The notes under the pieces are model-generated. The model was not told where the DNA came from and did no database searches. It saw only the letters and a program-made list of their open reading frames with translations. From assembly GCA_039819065.1 (NCBI GenBank), contig JBCBSS010000071.1, positions 1 to 38,499 of the forward strand: 38,499 nucleotides of DNA, written 5' to 3'. Each line of letters starts with the position of its first letter. The stretch's first letter is position 1. The stretch comes from JBCBSS01 sp039819065 (GTDB taxonomy: Bacteria > Bacteroidota > Bacteroidia > Cytophagales > Cyclobacteriaceae). Positions 33,564-38,499 of this stretch are shown here, one piece after another. The translations under genes were made by a program, and so were the position numbers.

Positions 33564-34559
33564 ATGATGCACTACCTTAAAAAATATATAAGCTTGGCCG
33601 TTTTGTTTTTGATTGCCAGTGATTTGATAGGTCAAAGCACGCCCACAAGGCTCAGTAATTTTGATTTACAACAGCTTTCCTTTACATCCGACAACCGAGG
33701 TCAAATGAAAACCTCAGGGGTCACAGAGATTGTAAAAGGTAATCCATATTTTGATTTAAACAGTCATGATGACTACTGGTACAAAGGCCAACTGATATTC
33801 GATGGTGCTACCGCCTATGCAGATGTCTACCTTAGATTTGATTTACATGGTAACTACATCTTTGCTAAAAAAGAATGGGCTGACCCCGCTGTAGCTATCG
33901 ATCCTTCCAGGATAGACGGGTTTTCTTTGTTCTCAAAGGAGAATATCACCTTTTCATTTTCTAATTCATTCTTTCTTAATTCAGTAAATGTGAACCTAAA
34001 GCTCAAGAGCAACGATAACAAGACACAAGAAAGCGTTAAGAGCATTCTGAAGCAGGCTAAAAGCACTTTTTCAGAATACACAGTTCAAGAGGATATAGAA
34101 GGCAAAACTTTAGCCTCGGTAAGTTTTGAATACACTTTTAAAGATGACCTTAATGCTATCATTAAAAAAGCAGAAGCAATAGAGGGAGTGGACAAAGTGG
34201 AAGCACAATTTGGTAACGGATACCTATTTAAACAGGACTTTTACAGAATTCTAAACCCGGATACTGACCAGTTGAGGGTTGTGGTAAGGTATGCTAAACA
34301 ATTTGTCAGGGGATCAAAACCAAGTCACCTAACCGCAGAAGTGACGAGTAAATATCAGTCCGGCAAGCGATACTATTTAGCAAACCAATACAATGTAATC
34401 ATCGAAATAAACCCAAAAAATGAAAGTTTTGCCAGTACGCTAGGCCTTTCTAAAGCAGAATTAAAAAGCCTTGTAAAATCTAATAAGCTTAACCCGAAAA
34501 AGAATGAGGAAGATTTAGTTAAGCTAGTTGCTTTGGCTTCCGAAGTTTCAGGAGATTAA
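33564..34559 (+). CDS. Secreted protein of unknown function
   Basis: 331 residues from the first of two adjacent ATGs (33564 or 33567). The signal peptide is MMHYLKKYISLAVLFLIASD followed by LIGQ. The middle (about 35-135) is beta-rich with aromatic pairs (NPYFDLNSHDDYWYKGQLIF, AYADVYLRFDLHGNYIFAKK). The second half is mixed, with Lys-rich helices (SVKSILKQAKSTF; DDLNAIIKKAEAI) and ends in a helical LSKAELKSLVKSNKLNPKKN tail. No catalytic motif, lipobox or membrane helix is seen. It is probably periplasmic or outer-membrane associated. It lies alone between the SusCD terminator and a kinase gene. I do not recognise the family; it could bind the outer membrane or peptidoglycan, but this is a guess. 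Confidence 0.72.
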   Translation: MMHYLKKYISLAVLFLIASDLIGQSTPTRLSNFDLQQLSFTSDNRGQMKTSGVTEIVKGNPYFDLNSHDDYWYKGQLIFDGATAYADVYLRFDLHGNYIFAKKEWADPAVAIDPSRIDGFSLFSKENITFSFSNSFFLNSVNVNLKLKSNDNKTQESVKSILKQAKSTFSEYTVQEDIEGKTLASVSFEYTFKDDLNAIIKKAEAIEGVDKVEAQFGNGYLFKQDFYRILNPDTDQLRVVVRYAKQFVRGSKPSHLTAEVTSKYQSGKRYYLANQYNVIIEINPKNESFASTLGLSKAELKSLVKSNKLNPKKNEEDLVKLVALASEVSGD

Positions 34560-34943
34560 AAAGGCAACTACCCAACTTATAACATTTCATAGGTAGTGAG
34601 TAATCTATCCTGGAGTAGGGCACTTACTTTAAGTTGATAGATTGTTCACTATGTATGAGATGACTTCTTTGAAAGAAAACCGACCAATGGGGCACTTCAG
34701 CAGTGTCTGACTTGGGTTTAATACCTACTTCCCTAAATTCATCCTGTTTCAGTCAGTAATTTTAATCTTTTCCATGTGAAATAAGAGATAAGATTTCTAT
34801 ATTGTATTAGCAAAGGACGTCAACAGTTTGACACCATTTTTTGATATAGTGTATTGATTGTCCTGTTACCCACAAAGCCTATTTTTTGAATTTGACAATT
34901 TTCCATACGGCTGCAATCCGTCTTAGTGGGGAAAAATAATAGT
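34560..34943. other. 384-base intergenic region before the PAS kinase
   Basis: It contains a 15-base inverted repeat with two mismatches (34595-34609, AGTGAGTAATCTATC, and 34636-34650, GATAGATTGTTCACT) spaced by 26 bases, plus a candidate promoter close to the kinase. The rest shows no gene on either strand. Confidence 0.5.
34858..34888 (+). promoter_or_regulatory. Candidate promoter for the PAS kinase gene
   Basis: TTG (34858-34860), a 19-base spacer, then TATTTTTTG (34880-34888), which fits TAnnTTTG with one extra base. It would start transcription about 50 bases before the ATG. Match by eye only. Confidence 0.3.
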
Positions 34944-37900
34944 ATGAACGAAATACAGAGGCTTAGAGAACGCATAGCCAGCCTTGAGCAGCAATGCCTT
35001 GAACTGAGAAGAGAGAATGATAGGCTCATCAGTGAGAGAGTCCATGATCGTGCATCCAAAGCCAGAAGGGATCTTATAGAATTCACCATTGACAATGTAG
35101 GCGACGGTATAATTTGGCTCGATAAATCAGGGAATATTTTCTTCGTAAACGAAATAGTTTGCAAAGAACTTGGGTACGACAGGCTCGAATTGATCAGAAT
35201 GACAATTTTTGATCTGGATAAAAACCTCACTAAAAATGAATGGGAAAAAAATTGGGCCATAGTTAACGACCTCAAAAAGATTACCTACCAAGCCTCGCAT
35301 TCTACTAAAGACCATGGTGAGATACCTGTCGAAATAAACCTGAATTACATTAAGTACGGAGAGCAACAGTTCACCTGTGCAGTCATCAGGTATATCGCTG
35401 ATCAAAAACGCATCCAGAGCGAGTTAAGAGCGAGCTTGAGACAGTTTAAAACACTCGCGCAAATAGCACCAATAGGTATATTTAAATTCAATTTAGAAGG
35501 AGAAAACCTCTTCATCAACGAACGGGGAAGTACGCTTTTGGGTATGACTGCCAAACGAAGCCTCGGTGTAGGCTGGAGATCTAATTTGCATGAGGAAGAC
35601 AAGGATGCCGTCATGGCACGTTGGTTAGGTGCAGTTAAAAGCCTCGAGCCTTTCAAAATGGAGTTCAGAGTGAGTACGGGGAAAGATAAAGTGGTATGGC
35701 TGAGCTGCGAGGCTATTCCAGAATTCTCGGATGATAATAAGGTCATAGGCTATATTGGTACGTTTGCTGATATTACGGTACATAAGGAAGTACAACAGGT
35801 AATAGCCGATCGTGAAAAGATGGTTAGGCTTGTTATGGACAATGTACCGGCCTTTATGCTGTATGCGGATAAAGACTACAACTATCAATTTACCAATGAA
35901 GCGTTAAGAAAATTTTTGAACAAGAGCCTGGAGGAGATTGAGGGTACTAGAATCCCTGATGTAATCGGTGAAATGGCTTTTGAGAAAATCAGGCCAAGGC
36001 TGGAAAAGGTACTTGAAGGAGAACACGTACACTTTGAAGATGTAATTTCCCCAAAGGCAGGTAAAACCAAATATCTAACCGTCGATTATATACCACACAC
36101 AGTAGGTGGTGAAGTAGTAGGCTTCTTTGGCTGCATCTTCGATAATTCTGAAAGAATCATAGCAGAACAAGCATTGAGACAGAGTGAGGAAAGGGTCAGG
36201 CTCATCATGGATAATGTACCGGCCAGCCTTGTCTACGTGGATAACGATGAACGCTATCTATTTGCCAATGACTTTTATAAGAAATTTGTAAAGCGGGAAG
36301 GGGAGGATATAGTCGGATTGAAGGTTGAAGAGGTATTGGGGCCTGAAGGGTATAAGGGCATTAAGCCCAACATCGATCAAGTCTTGCAAGGTAAAACGGG
36401 AGCTTATGAAGCCAAAATACCCGTGGCAGATGGAGATAATCGTTATATATACGTCAATTATGCACCGTATTGGGTCAATGGAGAGGTCACCGGATTCTTT
36501 GCTTGTATCAACGATATTACAGAACAGAAACAGGTAGAAGAGGCGCTTAGAATTAGTGAAAGTCAGATTAGGATCATTATTGAAAGTGTACCTGCCAATT
36601 TGGTATTTATAGACAATCGTGGTTTCTATAAATACGCCAATAGAAATTATAAAAAACTGATTGGTCATGAAAACGAAGAGATTGCCGGACGTAAAGTGGT
36701 CGATGTAATAGGTAAAGATGCTTTTGATAAGATTCGTCCCCTCATGAAAGATGCCCTGAAAGGTAAAGCAGGCTCTTTCGAAGGAGTAATTCATCTTGGT
36801 ACATCAGAAAGTGGTGCCCCTTATGTTAATGTTAACTATGCACCTCATATAGTAGAGGGAGAGGTGGTTGGTTTCTTTGCCAGCATTATAGATATCAGTG
36901 ACCGAAGAAGAATGGAAGAAGCCTTGCGCGAAAGCGAAAATAAGCTGAGGCTCGTCACTGACAGTTTACCGGTAGGCCTCGTATTTGTTAATAAAGACAA
37001 GCAGTATGAATACGCCAATACACCCTATAAAGAGCTTAATGGATTTCCGCCGGACCAGTCTATCGAGGGAGTTAAAGTAGAAGATTTTCTGACTAAGGAG
37101 ACATATAAAAAGATCAAAGGGCGTGTTGAAGATGGTCTAAAAGGAAATTCTGGTACCTATGAAACAGTTTTTCAATTAAAAAATGGAACCAGAAGAAATG
37201 TAAACGTGATATACACACCCTATATCGAGAATGAGGTTGTGGAGGGTTATTTCGCCTGTGTAGCCGATATCACAGATTTAAAGAAGGCTGAAGTAGCATT
37301 GAAAGAAAGTGAAGAGAAAATCATTCAACTGATTGATAGTGTTCCTGTTGGTTTGATATATGTCGACAAGGACATCAGATTCCAATATGCCAATAATCCA
37401 TACAAAAATATATTCGCTATTCCTTTTGATGAGGATGTAAGCGGTAGAAAGAAGGCGGAAGTAGTCGGAGAGCATAATTTCCTCAAGTCAAAAGACCGAA
37501 TCGAAGAGGTGCTCAAAGGGAATAATGTAAAATTTGAGTTTCAGATACAACCAAGAAAAGGAGAGCCACGAGACGTGACTGTCAGCTACATTCCGCACAT
37601 CGTTGAACAAGAAGTGAGAGGGTACTTTGCTAGCATCGTGGACATCACCGAAAGAAAGAAAGGGGAAGACTCTTTGAAGCAAGCCTTCGGCGAGCTGGAA
37701 GACGCCAATATGAGGATAAAAGAAGCACAGACCCAATTGGTACAATCTGAGAAGATGGCTTCCCTTGGCTTGCTCACTGCCGGAATTGCTCATGAGATTA
37801 ATAACCCAATCAACTTTATTTATGCGGGGATCAATTCTCTCGACTCGCATATCGCCGATATCAGGAAGATACTGGGTGCCTACAGTTTAGTAACCCCCGA

Positions 37901-38499
37901 AAATGTAGAAGAGAAATTGCAGGATGTTGAAGAACTGAAGGAAGAAATGGAGTTCGAGAGGCTGCTTAAATACTTCAAGAAAACAGTCAATAACATTCAG
38001 GATGGAGCAGAGAGGACAGCGGAAATTGTCAAAGGTCTACGCATATTCTCTAGAACAGATGATGATAAATTTCAATTGGCCGATATTCATAAAAACATCG
38101 AGGCATCACTTATTACGCTAAGAGGGGAGTATAAAAATAGGGTTAAAATGATCCAGGAGTTTGGTGATTTGCCAATGATTGAGTGCTATCCAGGTAAGTT
38201 GAATCAGGTGTTTTCCAACATACTGATTAACGCCATACAAGCCATTCCTGGTGAAGGTGAAATAGTAATTAAAACCGAAATGGTGAAACAAGAAAAGCCT
38301 CCAAGAGTTAAAGTGAGTATTAGAGATAATGGCGTCGGCATACCTAAAGAGACGCAACAGAAAATATTTGAACCATTTTTTACTACTAAGGAAGTAGGTA
38401 AAGGTACTGGACTAGGTATGTCCATTACTTACAGTATCATTCAGAAACATGGCGGGCAAATTGAACTAACAAGTAGTGACCTTCCCGGTGAATCCTTTA
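34944..38499 (+). CDS. Multi-PAS sensor histidine kinase, cut by the right edge
   Basis: At least 1185 residues with no stop before the edge. The ATG at 34944 opens a coiled-coil start (NEIQRLRERIASLEQQ). Seven PAS domains follow: about 48-155, 164-285, then five mutually similar ones centred on residues 298, 422, 546, 672 and 797 (spacing 124-126), each with a [DES]xVP-type entry and a GEVVGFFxxIxDIxER-type exit. A coiled coil leads to the phosphoacceptor domain, His-950 in AGIAHEINNPINF, and a HATPase_c domain: Asn-1096 in NILINAIQAI, DNGVGIP, FEPFFTTK, then GKGTGLGMS near the edge. There is no membrane helix, so the kinase is cytoplasmic and should read internal signals such as redox, gas or small ligands. 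A receiver domain could follow beyond the edge. The partner regulator is not seen. Confidence 0.93.
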   Translation, partial: MNEIQRLRERIASLEQQCLELRRENDRLISERVHDRASKARRDLIEFTIDNVGDGIIWLDKSGNIFFVNEIVCKELGYDRLELIRMTIFDLDKNLTKNEWEKNWAIVNDLKKITYQASHSTKDHGEIPVEINLNYIKYGEQQFTCAVIRYIADQKRIQSELRASLRQFKTLAQIAPIGIFKFNLEGENLFINERGSTLLGMTAKRSLGVGWRSNLHEEDKDAVMARWLGAVKSLEPFKMEFRVSTGKDKVVWLSCEAIPEFSDDNKVIGYIGTFADITVHKEVQQVIADREKMVRLVMDNVPAFMLYADKDYNYQFTNEALRKFLNKSLEEIEGTRIPDVIGEMAFEKIRPRLEKVLEGEHVHFEDVISPKAGKTKYLTVDYIPHTVGGEVVGFFGCIFDNSERIIAEQALRQSEERVRLIMDNVPASLVYVDNDERYLFANDFYKKFVKREGEDIVGLKVEEVLGPEGYKGIKPNIDQVLQGKTGAYEAKIPVADGDNRYIYVNYAPYWVNGEVTGFFACINDITEQKQVEEALRISESQIRIIIESVPANLVFIDNRGFYKYANRNYKKLIGHENEEIAGRKVVDVIGKDAFDKIRPLMKDALKGKAGSFEGVIHLGTSESGAPYVNVNYAPHIVEGEVVGFFASIIDISDRRRMEEALRESENKLRLVTDSLPVGLVFVNKDKQYEYANTPYKELNGFPPDQSIEGVKVEDFLTKETYKKIKGRVEDGLKGNSGTYETVFQLKNGTRRNVNVIYTPYIENEVVEGYFACVADITDLKKAEVALKESEEKIIQLIDSVPVGLIYVDKDIRFQYANNPYKNIFAIPFDEDVSGRKKAEVVGEHNFLKSKDRIEEVLKGNNVKFEFQIQPRKGEPRDVTVSYIPHIVEQEVRGYFASIVDITERKKGEDSLKQAFGELEDANMRIKEAQTQLVQSEKMASLGLLTAGIAHEINNPINFIYAGINSLDSHIADIRKILGAYSLVTPENVEEKLQDVEELKEEMEFERLLKYFKKTVNNIQDGAERTAEIVKGLRIFSRTDDDKFQLADIHKNIEASLITLRGEYKNRVKMIQEFGDLPMIECYPGKLNQVFSNILINAIQAIPGEGEIVIKTEMVKQEKPPRVKVSIRDNGVGIPKETQQKIFEPFFTTKEVGKGTGLGMSITYSIIQKHGGQIELTSSDLPGESF

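Noticed and set aside
34820..36794. A series of minus-strand frames over the PAS kinase
   Set aside because: All lie antisense to a single uninterrupted reading frame with seven PAS domains and kinase motifs.

Overview
The window comes from a Bacteroidota chromosome, most likely a marine or soil Cytophagales-type bacterium; the genus cannot be settled from the sequence. The evidence is a SusC/SusD transporter pair, a FecR-type anti-sigma factor with the C-terminal domain typical of this phylum, a PorV/PorU-like type IX secretion pair, A-rich leaders in place of strong Shine-Dalgarno sites, and candidate promoters resembling TTTG-N17-20-TAnnTTTG. No tRNA, rRNA, CRISPR array, transposase or phage gene was seen. 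Both edges cut genes.

Layout. (1) 1-3748, minus strand: the tail of a phenylacetate operon, read tetR, paaA, paaB, paaC, paaD, then a lipoprotein cut by the left edge. PaaB is a double-length tandem fusion. (2) 3832-4371, plus: a lone four-helix membrane protein. (3) 4498-7963, minus: an ECF sigma factor, its probable membrane anti-sigma partner, and two paralogous outer-membrane barrel proteins. (4) 8187-12181, minus: an ECF sigma factor, FecR-like anti-sigma factor and TonB-dependent transducer with an N-terminal STN signalling domain, a classic cell-surface signalling set. (5) 12354-13895, plus and divergent from that sigma gene: a very acidic repeat-built lipoprotein, then a 28-residue membrane peptide. 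(6) 13918-14709: two related palindromic intergenic repeats around a small lipoprotein gene. (7) 14759-17511, minus: a PadR regulator and a large PspC-PspC-GIN membrane protein.

(8) 17925-27814, plus: a PorV2-like barrel, a 1680-residue C25-peptidase-type PorU2-like protein, a giant propeller sensor kinase, and a NarL-type response regulator. (9) 28220-33402, plus: SusC, SusD and a third surface lipoprotein, closed by a strong terminator. (10) 33564-34559: a secreted protein of unknown function. (11) 34944 to the right edge: a soluble histidine kinase with seven PAS domains, five of them a recent-looking tandem repeat.

Overall the region is rich in envelope-directed signalling: two sigma/anti-sigma units, two histidine kinases, a PadR/PspC unit and a TetR regulator sit beside outer-membrane transporters and secretion components. 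The most unusual items are the fused PaaB, the acidic repeat lipoprotein with its small membrane peptide, the PorV2/PorU2 pair beside a propeller kinase, the paired palindromic repeats and the PAS-repeat kinase. No complete, clearly novel system could be proven from sequence alone.
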